Shown here in pieces: positions 20,991-29,080 of a DNA stretch of 64,000 nt (its first letter is position 1; each line of letters begins with the position of its first letter). The stretch lies in assembly GCA_958352845.1 (NCBI GenBank), contig CATWQC010000008.1:24917-88916 (forward strand). The letters are read 5' to 3'. The position numbers and the translations under genes were made by a program. Under the pieces are notes generated by a model that searched no databases, was not told where the DNA came from, and saw only the letters and a program-made list of their open reading frames with translations. The DNA is from an uncultured Collinsella sp. (GTDB lineage: Bacteria; Actinomycetota; Coriobacteriia; Coriobacteriales; Coriobacteriaceae).

Positions 20991-23227
20991 CCCCTTTCGA
21001 TCTTTGGAACACTCAGGCGCACCATCAACGGAGATACGGCGCCCAAGACCACCAGCAGAGCGCCCGATGCGCCGACGACCTCTCCAAAAGGCATCGCGTT
21101 CGTCCCTCGCCCAAGGAACCCAATCGTCCCCACCTGGGAAGCGGGATCAAACGAGGCGAATGGAGCCAGCAGCGCGACGCCCATGCCCACGCTTTCAACA
21201 TGAGCGCTCAACGAACCCAACGCCAAGAGAACCGCGCAAACCATTCCGGTGACAACGGGGTTGCGGCTAATCGCTGCTGTCAACGCAGCGACGACGGAAA
21301 TCACGCCGTATGCCATGACCAGCAACGGAATACTGCACAACACCGCCTCCCCCACCATGGACGTTGTCGAAGCTCCCGCCCGAATGAGAGCGACGGGATA
21401 CTCCGATCCACCCGCACCGTTCTTAATCACGGACACAACGACAGCGGGAACCATCGACACCAAAAGCAGCACCAAGCCAAGCAGGAGAGCCAGCGCAACA
21501 GCCGTCAGAAAACGCACATGCGCTGTTGCGGGGATCTGGAGAACCAGAAGGGAACGACACTGCAGGTGGGTGCACGCGAGCGATGTGACAACCACGGGCA
21601 ACAGCAAAAATAAGGAGGGAAGCGCTGCCTGGAGATACGAAAGGAGGATTAATGGGGGCATCTTCGTACTTAACTCGTAAACCTTGGGGTCCGGCAAGCT
21701 CGCGATCGACTCAAGCAGAAGGGCGCGCGCCTCCGCACGAGAAGGAGTCTCCGGCTCGATTCCGATCGATTGCAGGAGAGTCGCATCTGCCGCGCCCAGC
21801 TCACCTCGAGCGCGCTCGTACGTCGCAAGGCTTCGAAACCCCTCCGCAGGCATAGGCGCGTACACGAAACCCGAAAGAGCATCCCGCATGTCTTCCAGGG
21901 CCGCTTTGCCCTCGACGTCGATATTCGCAGCGTTCTGCTCTAGATACCGATCTATTGAACGGAGCTCCCCATCCCTATACCGAACAGCGGAAACGTTATC
22001 AGCGTCAGGAAACATCTCGACCAGAGCCGGGGCCAGCATCGTCGTCGACATTGCAATCGCGCATACGGCGAGGGTAGGAGAACGCAGGAGCAGTTTCCCC
22101 ATCGTTCTTACGTATGCAACGGCGGAGGCACAAGCGCTCGAACGAGTTGCCGTTCTCGATGCAGTGAAGGAACCTCTCTCAAGACAAATCGGGGATATCG
22201 GGCACGCGCAGCCGCTCTTTCCAGCAACGCAAAGCAGGCTAATTGCCAGCACCTCGATCCCGATTGCGCATACGAGGGCAATCGCGCCACGCTCGAAGCA
22301 AAGTCCAGGCAGATTCACTATCTGCGTTGTCGGGTACGGGCTATAGGCGCCGACGGTCAACTCAGTGTTCGCATACGTAAGGGGATTCAACAGGGCAAAC
22401 TCACGTAAAGCGATGGATCTTCCGTAATACCCGGGAACCATCGTCACCCCCATCAGGGCACATACGAACACGATTCCAAGCGTAGGGTTATTGGCAATCT
22501 TCACGGCAAGGTGAACGACAAGCGAGATGAACGCTGCCACCAAGAATTGCAAGATGGCCGTCTGCGCGAACACCAGCCAAGCCGGTTTGATAACCGGAGT
22601 CGCATATTGAATGTAGCCTATCGGATAGAACGGCGAGCCCGAGCCATTCTTCACAAGCGCGGCGATTATCCCTGGAAGATTGATGGCGAGGACGGCAAGC
22701 ATTGCAAAAACACTCGCCCATACGCTCGATGCAACAAGTCTACCCAGCTCGCCCATCGGTGCCTGGATGATGAGCTTTTCACGTTTGTTAAGACGCGCGG
22801 CAAGGAACGAGACGGCAACGGCCGTTGCGACCCATAGCAAGTACTCCTTCGATCCGTCATAATAGGTGTACTCTCCATCCGATATCTGCAGAAACGGAAG
22901 TAGGGGAGAGAGCGGTGCCAAGATAAGACGTCCCGCGGCAAGAGGGTACAGAAGCGCGGGCATGCTTGATGAAGAGGTATAGACACCGTCCTCCCCCGCA
23001 TTCACAAGCGCATCCGCATAGGATGCTGACAATTCCTGCTCAACACGGGTTATTCCCGACTCGAGGTATTCGACCCGTCCGTCGATGCCAGCCGCGCTCC
23101 TGAAGACGGGCAGAGCACAAAGAACCATCAACGCAACAACGACAACACAGAGCGACCTGGAGGAGAGAAGCGACCTAAAGATCGCCTTCGAGATTTTGAG
23201 CATATTCATCGCCAACCTTAACCTCAT
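20987..23227 (-). CDS. Large ABC-type permease with two tandem homologous halves
   Basis: 746 residues with about 12-14 membrane segments. Two halves (about 1-350 and 370-746) have the same plan: an N-terminal membrane helix, a long hydrophilic extracytoplasmic loop, then a helix bundle with a matching element (LVKNGSGSPFYP at about 191-202; VIKNGAGGSEYP at about 600-611). The fused exporter downstream has the same element. This suggests a permanently dimeric permease partnered with the separate ATPase. An ATG at 23209 with AAGG 6 nt upstream may be the real start. I do not recognise a named family. Confidence 0.75.
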   Translation of the reverse strand: MRLRLAMNMLKISKAIFRSLLSSRSLCVVVVALMVLCALPVFRSAAGIDGRVEYLESGITRVEQELSASYADALVNAGEDGVYTSSSSMPALLYPLAAGRLILAPLSPLLPFLQISDGEYTYYDGSKEYLLWVATAVAVSFLAARLNKREKLIIQAPMGELGRLVASSVWASVFAMLAVLAINLPGIIAALVKNGSGSPFYPIGYIQYATPVIKPAWLVFAQTAILQFLVAAFISLVVHLAVKIANNPTLGIVFVCALMGVTMVPGYYGRSIALREFALLNPLTYANTELTVGAYSPYPTTQIVNLPGLCFERGAIALVCAIGIEVLAISLLCVAGKSGCACPISPICLERGSFTASRTATRSSACASAVAYVRTMGKLLLRSPTLAVCAIAMSTTMLAPALVEMFPDADNVSAVRYRDGELRSIDRYLEQNAANIDVEGKAALEDMRDALSGFVYAPMPAEGFRSLATYERARGELGAADATLLQSIGIEPETPSRAEARALLLESIASLPDPKVYELSTKMPPLILLSYLQAALPSLFLLLPVVVTSLACTHLQCRSLLVLQIPATAHVRFLTAVALALLLGLVLLLVSMVPAVVVSVIKNGAGGSEYPVALIRAGASTTSMVGEAVLCSIPLLVMAYGVISVVAALTAAISRNPVVTGMVCAVLLALGSLSAHVESVGMGVALLAPFASFDPASQVGTIGFLGRGTNAMPFGEVVGASGALLVVLGAVSPLMVRLSVPKIERG

Positions 23228-23242
23228 CCAGTCGGAACAGAG

Positions 23243-23265
23243 GGGCCGAACAAAATGCTCGGCCC
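23243..23265. promoter_or_regulatory. Hairpin in the divergent control region
   Basis: gggccga pairs with tcggccc around a 9-nt loop, just upstream of the large permease gene. It could be an attenuator in that leader. On the plus strand it is followed by ttatta, but no upstream plus-strand gene needs a terminator. Confidence 0.4.
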
Positions 23266-23288
23266 TTATTACTTGTCGGCAAAGTCAA

Positions 23289-23307
23289 TTTAACATAAAC
23301 TGTTAAA
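23289..23307. promoter_or_regulatory. Candidate operator dyad between the divergent operons
   Basis: tttaac and gttaaa half sites separated by 7 bp, in the 117-bp space between the ABC operon and the DUF2975 gene. The adjacent Xre-type regulator is the obvious candidate to bind it. This is inference from position and symmetry. Confidence 0.4.
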
Positions 23308-23344
23308 AAGTAACCTGAGTTTTTTAAATTCTTCGGAGGTTATT

Positions 23345-23857
23345 ATGAGTTCCGACAATCGCACTCCCCGGCTTCATTCCTTCCGCATCGCATGTGCGAT
23401 AGCCTCTGCGACCCTTTGCGCCACCGCCATCGCACAAGTGGCGTTCTCCTTAAAGCCAGCAATCGAAGTGCTCGACAACCCTGTAATTGCAGACTCCCCC
23501 GCGTATCCAGCCCTTGCGATCTCGACATTGGTCCCTGCCGTCATCGGTATCGCTACGACCATCCTCAGCGCCGTTCTCGTGTGGACGATCAAGAGCGCAG
23601 ACCCCTTCAAGAAAGGGTCTGCGACATGCTTGAAGGTGCTCGGCATTCTCTTCGTTGTTCAAGCTGCCACCAGCCTCTACGCCGGCTCACTCAAAACCTC
23701 CGTTTCGATGTTTGGCGGCGAGGGGGCCGTCGGCGCCCAAGAGATCGCTTCATCATTCGATTGGACCTCTCTGGTTCTCGGCATCGTCCTGTTCATGCTT
23801 TCCCAGCTCTTCTTGTACGCCCGAGAGCTGTACCTCGACTCCGACGAGATTGCGTAA
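23345..23857 (+). CDS. DUF2975 family membrane protein
   Basis: 170 residues with four membrane segments (about 12-34, 55-80, 95-115 and 140-160). The C-terminus (ARELYLDSDEIA) matches the short acidic end usual in DUF2975 proteins. These typically sit directly before a small YozG-like Xre regulator, as here (9 bp apart). The ATG has CGGAGG upstream. It is transcribed away from the ABC/peptide operon and shares its control region, so it may act as an immunity or sensor protein; that role is inferred. Confidence 0.75.
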   Translation: MSSDNRTPRLHSFRIACAIASATLCATAIAQVAFSLKPAIEVLDNPVIADSPAYPALAISTLVPAVIGIATTILSAVLVWTIKSADPFKKGSATCLKVLGILFVVQAATSLYAGSLKTSVSMFGGEGAVGAQEIASSFDWTSLVLGIVLFMLSQLFLYARELYLDSDEIA

Positions 23858-23866
23858 GGAAACGCC

Positions 23867-24118
23867 ATGCCCGTAATTGTTCGCCTCGACAAGATCATGG
23901 CCGAGCGAAAGATTTCCTCGAACGAACTTGCCGAAAGGATTGGAACCACGCCCGTGAACCTGTCCCGTATTAAAAAAGGGCATATTCGCGGCATTCGCTT
24001 CAACACGCTCGAGCAGCTATGCCTCGCCCTTCGTTGCCAACCCGGAGACCTTCTCGAAGTCATGAGCGAAGAGGATGCCCGAAAGGAGTTCGGACTCGAT
24101 TGGTCCGCCGAGGATTAG
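23867..24118 (+). CDS. Small Xre-type helix-turn-helix regulator (YozG-like)
   Basis: 83 residues. One Cro/C1 helix-turn-helix fills most of the protein (MAERKISSNELAERIGTTPV, then NLSRIKKG), followed by LEQLCLALRCQPGDLLEV, a common YozG-like ending. It is downstream of the DUF2975 gene and likely co-translated with it (AAGGA before the ATG). Its TAG stop is directly followed, in the same frame, by the remnant of a tyrosine integrase, so the junction of an insertion or deletion lies here. It probably regulates the divergent operons. Confidence 0.85.
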   Translation: MPVIVRLDKIMAERKISSNELAERIGTTPVNLSRIKKGHIRGIRFNTLEQLCLALRCQPGDLLEVMSEEDARKEFGLDWSAED

Positions 24119-24844
24119 AGGGCGGTCGTACTCGCCCTGCACACGGGGATGCGAATCGGCGAGGTCTGCGGCCTTCGGTGGTGCGATGTGGATTTCGAGA
24201 CGGGCCTGATCTCGATCAGACACTCGGTGGCGTACGCGAAGGGAATGGGTTCGTTCATCAAGGACACCAAGACCCATGACGCCAGGGGTATCCCCATCGA
24301 CCCGGTCGGCCTACTCCCCTTCCTGAAGGAGACCCACGAGATCGACTGCGGAAAGCTGCGCTTGCGCGGCCTTACCGGGGCGGTCGAGATCGGGGACTGC
24401 TACATCCTGTCGGAGCCGGGCGCGACCTTCGCGACGACAAGCTATATCCGCAGGGCGTTCAAGACGTTCTCGGAGACCAACGGCCTCATGGGCACCAACG
24501 ACGAGCTGATCACGTTCCACGGCCTTCGCCACACGTTCGCAACGCAGTGGATCCGCCAAGGCGGCGATATCAAGGCGCTCCAATCGATCCTCGGCCACAA
24601 GGACGCCATGGCGACGCTCAACGTCTACGCCGACATCGAGCCCATCTCCAAAATCCATAACATGCTGCGCGCCACGCCGTGCCTTTGGCGCGGGCACCTC
24701 GGGCCGAGGGTCGATCCGGGTCCCATGTTCCAACAGAGGATCCAGGAGTCCATCGAGACGCTCCAGGCGTTCGGCTACGGCATCACCGAGCCGGACGACC
24801 GAAATATCGCCATACGCGACGTGAAGATGAACAGTTGGCTCTAG
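24119..24844 (+). pseudogene. 5'-truncated tyrosine integrase (catalytic domain only)
   Basis: About 240 codons of a phage-type tyrosine recombinase. The frame opens right after the regulator's TAG, in phase with it, reading RAVVLALHTGMRIGEVCGLR. The catalytic set is present: Arg in TGMRIGE, Lys in TKTHDARGIP, HGLRHTFAT, and LGHKDAMATLNVYADI with the Tyr. The N-terminal core-binding and arm-binding domains are missing, so it is read as a remnant. A restart at the ATG at 24149 is possible but would lack DNA-binding parts. It marks the island as formerly mobile. Confidence 0.85.
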
Positions 24845-24995
24845 CTCACCGAGTACGCGGCAGTGCTGGGCCCATCCCAACTGAGGTCACGGTGGTCCGA
24901 TAGGGGCGCCGCCCGCGGCATGCGCCGCGGAGCGGTATCCCCTACCGAAGGGCGGGGATGCCCTCCGCTTCCAGTTCGGAATCAGCCGTCGGAGG

Positions 24996-25059
24996 CGTTC
25001 GGCTGACTGCGGGAACGGCCTGTCCGCTCAATGTGTTCGGCTGAGATCGGAAATCAACC
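24996..25059. repeat. 64-bp direct repeat E, right copy (island boundary)
   Basis: Matches 17784-17847 with two substitutions, in the same orientation. The 24845-24995 stretch between the integrase remnant and this repeat contains no gene that I recognise. Confidence 0.85.
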
Positions 25060-25170
25060 CAACACGAGCCGGACACGCGCCAGACGGCTCTTCCCCGTAC
25101 GGCCTTCCCCCTTACGCTCATGTTGCAGGCATGTAACGCCGCAGCGAGCGCGCCTTTTTTGCGCCAGACA

Positions 25171-25193
25171 GGTACAATGATGAACACTGTACC
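25171..25193. promoter_or_regulatory. Candidate operator palindrome upstream of the ACT gene
   Basis: ggtaca and tgtacc arms flank an inner tg...ca pair, giving a 23-bp near-perfect dyad 48 bp before the ACT gene. It overlaps a tacaat sequence that could be a -10 box, so a bound repressor would block transcription. The binding protein is unknown. Confidence 0.45.
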
Positions 25194-25240
25194 GTAGCGG
25201 AGCGCCCCGCGCGCGCCGCAACCACGCGAAAGGGTTTCCC

Positions 25241-25528
25241 ATGGCCGAGATCTCGTCCTCCCGTATCGTCATCACCGTCCTTGGCAAGAACCGCCCCGGC
25301 ATCGTCGCCGGCGTCACCCGCGTTCTGGGCGAGGCCAACGTCGACATCCGCGACATCACGCAGTCCATTATCGAGGACATCTTCACCATGACCATGCTGG
25401 CCGACACCGCCGAGTCCAAGCTCGACTTCGCCGAGCTGCAGAAGGCCCTGGCCGAGGCCGGCGAGCTTTCGGGCGTCAACGTGTCCATCCAGCGCGAGGA
25501 CGTCTTTAACTTTATGTACCGCCTGTAG
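25241..25528 (+). CDS. ACT domain protein (UPF0237 family)
   Basis: 95 residues, a single ACT domain: VITVLGKNRPGIVAGVTRVL at the start, then NVDIRDITQSIIEDIFTMTM. This family is widespread in Gram-positives and its ligand is not established; an amino-acid sensor role is likely. It usually precedes a UPF0210 gene, but here citrate synthase follows 77 bp downstream. The ATG has GAAAGGG upstream. Confidence 0.88.
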   Translation: MAEISSSRIVITVLGKNRPGIVAGVTRVLGEANVDIRDITQSIIEDIFTMTMLADTAESKLDFAELQKALAEAGELSGVNVSIQREDVFNFMYRL

Positions 25529-25605
25529 CGAACAAGCCGCTCGGGGCAGCTTGACGTCATATCGTCCAAGCGCGCGGCCCCAAAGCGGACCGGAGAGGAG
25601 CGCGC

Positions 25606-27024
25606 ATGGCCTACGACGCCAAGAAAATCTACTACCGCTTCGACGATCACCTGAGCCGCCTGGTTCTGGATTACGAGGCGAGCCGTCAGATTTCGCCCGA
25701 AAGCGAAAACCTCTACCACGGCCTGCCGACCGCCCCGTACGACGAGGGTCTGTTCGTAGAGCATAACGTCAAGCGCGGCCTGCGCAATGCCGATGGCTCG
25801 GGCGTGGTCGCGGGCCTTACCCGCATCTCGGACGTGCACGGCTACAACAAGGTCGACGGCAAAGTCGTGCCCGACCAGGGCAAGCTTACGCTGCGCGGCT
25901 ACAGCATCGAGGACCTGGTCAACAACGCCCAGGCCGAGAATCGCTATGGCTACGAAGAGGTCGCCTACCTGCTCATCACGGGCTCGCTGCCCAACAAAGA
26001 GGAGCTCGACGGTTTTTGCGGACGTCTGGGCGCTTTTAGGCACTTGAGCGATGAGTACGTCAAAGAGTTCCCCATGACCACGGTGTCGTCGAGCATCATG
26101 AATGTGCTTCAGCGCGCCGTGCTGCTGCTCTACGCCTTCGACGCCGAGCCCGACGCCATTACGCCCGAGCACGAAATCGACGTCGCCATCTCCATGCTCG
26201 CCCGTCTCCCCCGCATCGCCGCCTTCGCGCATATGGCCTCGGTCGCCAAGCGCCGCGGCTCCGAGGTTCATGTACCGCACCCCACACCCGGTCTCTCCAC
26301 CGCCGAGACCATCCTGCAGGTGTTGCGCGGCGGCATGGCATTCACCCGCGACGAAGCCATGCTGCTCGACGTGATGCTCATGCTGCATGCCGAACACGGA
26401 GGCGGCAACAACTCCACGTTTGCCTGCCGCGTGCTGTCCTCCTCGGCCACCGACCCGTATTCCGCCTACGCCGCGGCTATCGGCTCACTCAAGGGCCCGC
26501 GCCACGGTGGCGCCAACGCCAAGGTTGTCTCCATGCACGAGGACATCCGCGCGCATGTCTCCAATTGGGAGGACGAGGACGAGGTCGCAGCCTACCTGGG
26601 CAAGATCCTCGACAAGCAGGCCTTCGACGGCACGGGTCTCATCTACGGTATGGGCCACGCCGTCTACACGCTGAGCGACCCGCGTGCCGAGGTGTGCCGT
26701 CGTTACGCGCGCACGCTTGCCGCCAAGAAGGACTTGGGCGAGGAGTTCGCGCTCATCGAGCGCATCGAGCACCTGGCACCGCAGGTGATGCGCGACCACG
26801 GCATGACCAAGCCCATCTGCGCCAACATCGACCTGTACACGGGCTTTATCTACAAGATGCTCGGCGTGCCCGAGACGCTCTTTACGCCGCTATTCGCCGT
26901 CGCCCGCATGGCCGGCTGGTCGGCGCACCGCATGGAAGAGCTCTTCTGCGCGCACCGTATCATCCGCCCCGCCTATCGTCCGGTGATCGAGCCGCTGGAG
27001 TACAAGCCGCTCGCCGACCGCTAG
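25606..27024 (+). CDS. Citrate synthase
   Basis: 472 residues. It condenses oxaloacetate and acetyl-CoA. The catalytic set is visible: His in LHAEHGGGNNSTF, His in GPRHGGANAK and GMGHAVYTLSDPRAEV, and Asp in ANIDLYTGFIYK. It resembles the longer citrate synthase type found in anaerobic Gram-positives. A 2-methylcitrate synthase activity cannot be excluded from sequence. No other TCA-cycle gene is adjacent, so it probably supplies 2-oxoglutarate for biosynthesis. GGAGAGGAG precedes the ATG, and a strong terminator follows. Confidence 0.92.
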   Translation: MAYDAKKIYYRFDDHLSRLVLDYEASRQISPESENLYHGLPTAPYDEGLFVEHNVKRGLRNADGSGVVAGLTRISDVHGYNKVDGKVVPDQGKLTLRGYSIEDLVNNAQAENRYGYEEVAYLLITGSLPNKEELDGFCGRLGAFRHLSDEYVKEFPMTTVSSSIMNVLQRAVLLLYAFDAEPDAITPEHEIDVAISMLARLPRIAAFAHMASVAKRRGSEVHVPHPTPGLSTAETILQVLRGGMAFTRDEAMLLDVMLMLHAEHGGGNNSTFACRVLSSSATDPYSAYAAAIGSLKGPRHGGANAKVVSMHEDIRAHVSNWEDEDEVAAYLGKILDKQAFDGTGLIYGMGHAVYTLSDPRAEVCRRYARTLAAKKDLGEEFALIERIEHLAPQVMRDHGMTKPICANIDLYTGFIYKMLGVPETLFTPLFAVARMAGWSAHRMEELFCAHRIIRPAYRPVIEPLEYKPLADR

Positions 27025-27048
27025 GACGCGGACCGTTATAGAACTCGA

Positions 27049-27085
27049 GCGTGGTCAGGGACCCAAGCCCTCGGCCACGCTTTTT
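27049..27085 (+). terminator. Rho-independent terminator after citrate synthase
   Basis: gcgtggtcaggg pairs with ccctcggccacgc and is followed by TTTTT, 25 bp after the stop. Confidence 0.88.
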
Positions 27086-27110
27086 ATGCCAGTAGAAAGG
27101 ATCGCAACGA

Positions 27111-27953
27111 ATGATTGTGTTTTCCGATATGGATGGGACGCTGCTGACGAGCGATAAGCAGATGAGCGATGCCACCTGGGCAATGCTCGACGAGCTCGCA
27201 CGTCGTGGCATCGAGTTTGTTCCCTGCACGGGACGTCCACTGTCGGGCATCTTTGAGCCCATTCTCGCCCATCCCGCCGTGCACTACGCGGTCTGTGCCA
27301 ACGGCGCCAGCGTCTGGCAGCTCGACGAGGATACGCCCACCGACGCCTCGCGCGCCACGTGCATCTTGAGCCGTCCGCTCGACCGTGGCATTGCCCACCG
27401 CATCCATCGCATTGCCGCCGGCCACGATGTGACCTTCGATATCTTCGCGGATGGGCAGTGCTTCCTCCCCCGCTCGCTATACGGGCGTCTGGATGAGTTC
27501 TGTGGCGGCGACCCCCACATCGCGGCTTCGCTCAAGCGCACACGAACACCGATCGACATGGATATCGACAGCAAGATCGACGAGGTCGAGACGCTCGAAC
27601 GCATCGCCATGTACTGGCACGACCCGGCCGATCGCGACGCCATCGCAGCAGAGCTCGACACGCTCGGAGGCATTGAGGTCACGCGTTCGTACGCCATGAA
27701 TATCGAGGTCATGGGTGAGGGCGCCACCAAGGGGACGGCCCTCACGTGGTTATGCGAGCACCTGGGCGAGCGTCTCGCCGACGCCTGGGCGTTCGGCGAC
27801 AACATCAACGACATCCCCATGCTACAGGCAGCGGGCCACGGCATGGCCATGATCAACGCCGAGTCCGAAGACCGCGAGGCCGCCGACGCCATCACCGAAT
27901 ACGACAACGACCATGACGGCGTCGCCCGCACCATCATGGCCGCCCTCGCTTAG
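27111..27953 (+). CDS. HAD superfamily (Cof type) phosphatase
   Basis: 280 residues. HAD motif I is FSDMDGTLLTSD (nucleophile Asp at residue 6), motif II is in VPCTGRP, and the late FGDNINDIPML holds the metal-binding Asp pair. The large inserted cap places it in the Cof/class IIB group that dephosphorylates sugar phosphates or cofactors; the substrate is not predictable. GAAAGGA precedes the ATG. A second Cof-type gene lies convergently just beyond it. Confidence 0.88.
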   Translation: MIVFSDMDGTLLTSDKQMSDATWAMLDELARRGIEFVPCTGRPLSGIFEPILAHPAVHYAVCANGASVWQLDEDTPTDASRATCILSRPLDRGIAHRIHRIAAGHDVTFDIFADGQCFLPRSLYGRLDEFCGGDPHIAASLKRTRTPIDMDIDSKIDEVETLERIAMYWHDPADRDAIAAELDTLGGIEVTRSYAMNIEVMGEGATKGTALTWLCEHLGERLADAWAFGDNINDIPMLQAAGHGMAMINAESEDREAADAITEYDNDHDGVARTIMAALA

Positions 27954-27964
27954 TCGTTGGGTAG

Positions 27965-28061
27965 TCATTGGGGACGTTCTTAAACGACTAGTCGTTGGGG
28001 ACACTCTTCGCAAAAAGCTGCAAGGATTGTCCCCCACTGTCGGCAGAAAAGGAACGTCCCC
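27965..28061. repeat. Intergenic repeat A, copy 1, with accessory segment
   Basis: 27965-28003 contains ggggacgttcttaaacgact followed by agtcgttggggac. 28025-28061 holds ggcagaaaaggaacgtcccc. Both parts recur around 29032-29080 and 31070-31197. It fills the gap between two convergent HAD genes. Confidence 0.75.
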
Positions 28062-28071
28062 ATCTGCCGGA

Positions 28072-28866
28072 TTAGGAGAGACTCTCCAGCACGCGACGGA
28101 GCTCCTGCTGGACGGCGTGGTCGCGGTTACAACCCACCACGCGATCGGCCACCGCCTTGAGCGCGGGGCGCGCATTTTCCATCGCGCAGCCCGTGCCGAC
28201 AAAGCGAATGATCTCGTAGTCGTTCATCGAGTCGCCAAACGCCATGACCTCGTCGCGTTCGACGCCATAGTGCTCCATGAGCTGCTCGATTCCCGAGGCT
28301 TTCGACACACCGGGCTGCATGGCATCGATCCATGCGTTTCCAGAAGGCGCAAAGGTAAAGAGCTGGCCAAGCTCGCGCTGCAGTACGTAGGCACTGTCCA
28401 TAACGGCACAGTCATCGCAAAAGATACTCGCCTTGATGATATTTACGCTGGGATCGGGCAGCTCCCAAATGCGCTCGGCATTGGGAAGGTCCTTATCGAC
28501 CTCACGCACGAACTTGCACTCGTCATCGAGCAGGAAGGACTTGGTTCGGTCAAAGAGCGCAAGATGCAGATTGGGAAACGTCCTGACGGCTTGGGCGAGC
28601 CTTCGAATCGCCAGGTGGGAATACACCTCACGGTCCACCATCTTACCGTCGGCGTAGACTTGGGCGCCGTTAGCGGCGACAAAGTCCATCTTGTCGCGAA
28701 CGGGCGCAAAGAACTCGCACAGGCGATCGTAGCGACGACCTGACGATGCAGCGAAATGCACGCCATGCTCGTGTAGCGCCAGAATCAGTTCGTAGGTCTC
28801 GGGAGGCACCTGGCCGTTTTCGTCAAGCAGTGTGCCGTCCATATCGGATGCAATCAGTTTAAACAT
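28072..28866 (-). CDS. HAD superfamily (Cof type) phosphatase
   Basis: 264 residues. Motif I is ASDMDGTLLDENG, motif II is ASSGRRYDRL, and the C-terminal motif is MAFGDSMNDYEII. It is a class IIB HAD hydrolase with a cap, probably acting on small phosphorylated metabolites. It is not a close copy of the neighbouring gene at 27111-27953. The leader contains a long hairpin that ends against the start codon and covers the AAGGGAG ribosome site. Confidence 0.88.
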   Translation of the reverse strand: MFKLIASDMDGTLLDENGQVPPETYELILALHEHGVHFAASSGRRYDRLCEFFAPVRDKMDFVAANGAQVYADGKMVDREVYSHLAIRRLAQAVRTFPNLHLALFDRTKSFLLDDECKFVREVDKDLPNAERIWELPDPSVNIIKASIFCDDCAVMDSAYVLQRELGQLFTFAPSGNAWIDAMQPGVSKASGIEQLMEHYGVERDEVMAFGDSMNDYEIIRFVGTGCAMENARPALKAVADRVVGCNRDHAVQQELRRVLESLS

Positions 28867-28867
28867 A

Positions 28868-28935
28868 GAAAAGCTCCCTTCGGGCTTGTTGGAATCAAAC
28901 GCGTATCCGATTCCAACGTACCCAAAGGGAGCTCA
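28868..28935 (-). promoter_or_regulatory. Long leader hairpin covering the ribosome site of the HAD gene
   Basis: On the minus strand agctccctt...gttggaatc pairs with gattccaac...aagggagct around about 12 nt, then TTTTCT and the ATG. The AAGGGAG Shine-Dalgarno is paired with CTCCCTT. It could block translation, act as an attenuator, or terminate transcripts from the upstream ade gene. Confidence 0.65.
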
Positions 28936-29031
28936 AATAAGACTCCGCGGGCGTAAACGTTACAAGGACCTGGCAAATAGCTCACACATGTCAGAGGCCC
29001 TACGGTCGCGGCGTCAGGCAGCCCGCCAAAG

Positions 29032-29080
29032 AGCGTCCCCAATGACTAGTCGTTTAAGAACGTCCCCGATGACTAGTCGG
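29032..29080. repeat. Intergenic repeat A, copy 2, overlapping the end of ade
   Basis: gactagtcgtttaagaacgt followed by ccccgatgactagtcgg. The ade stop codon (29073-29075) lies inside the repeat, so part of the repeat is coding. The remainder of 28936-29031 shows no gene. Confidence 0.7.

Noticed and set aside
18254..24118. Recoding of TAG as a sense codon in the island
   Set aside because: Two in-frame TAG codons at module junctions are striking, but TAG is the normal stop of ade, citrate synthase and tyrS in this window, so a nonsense mutation and a deletion junction are simpler.
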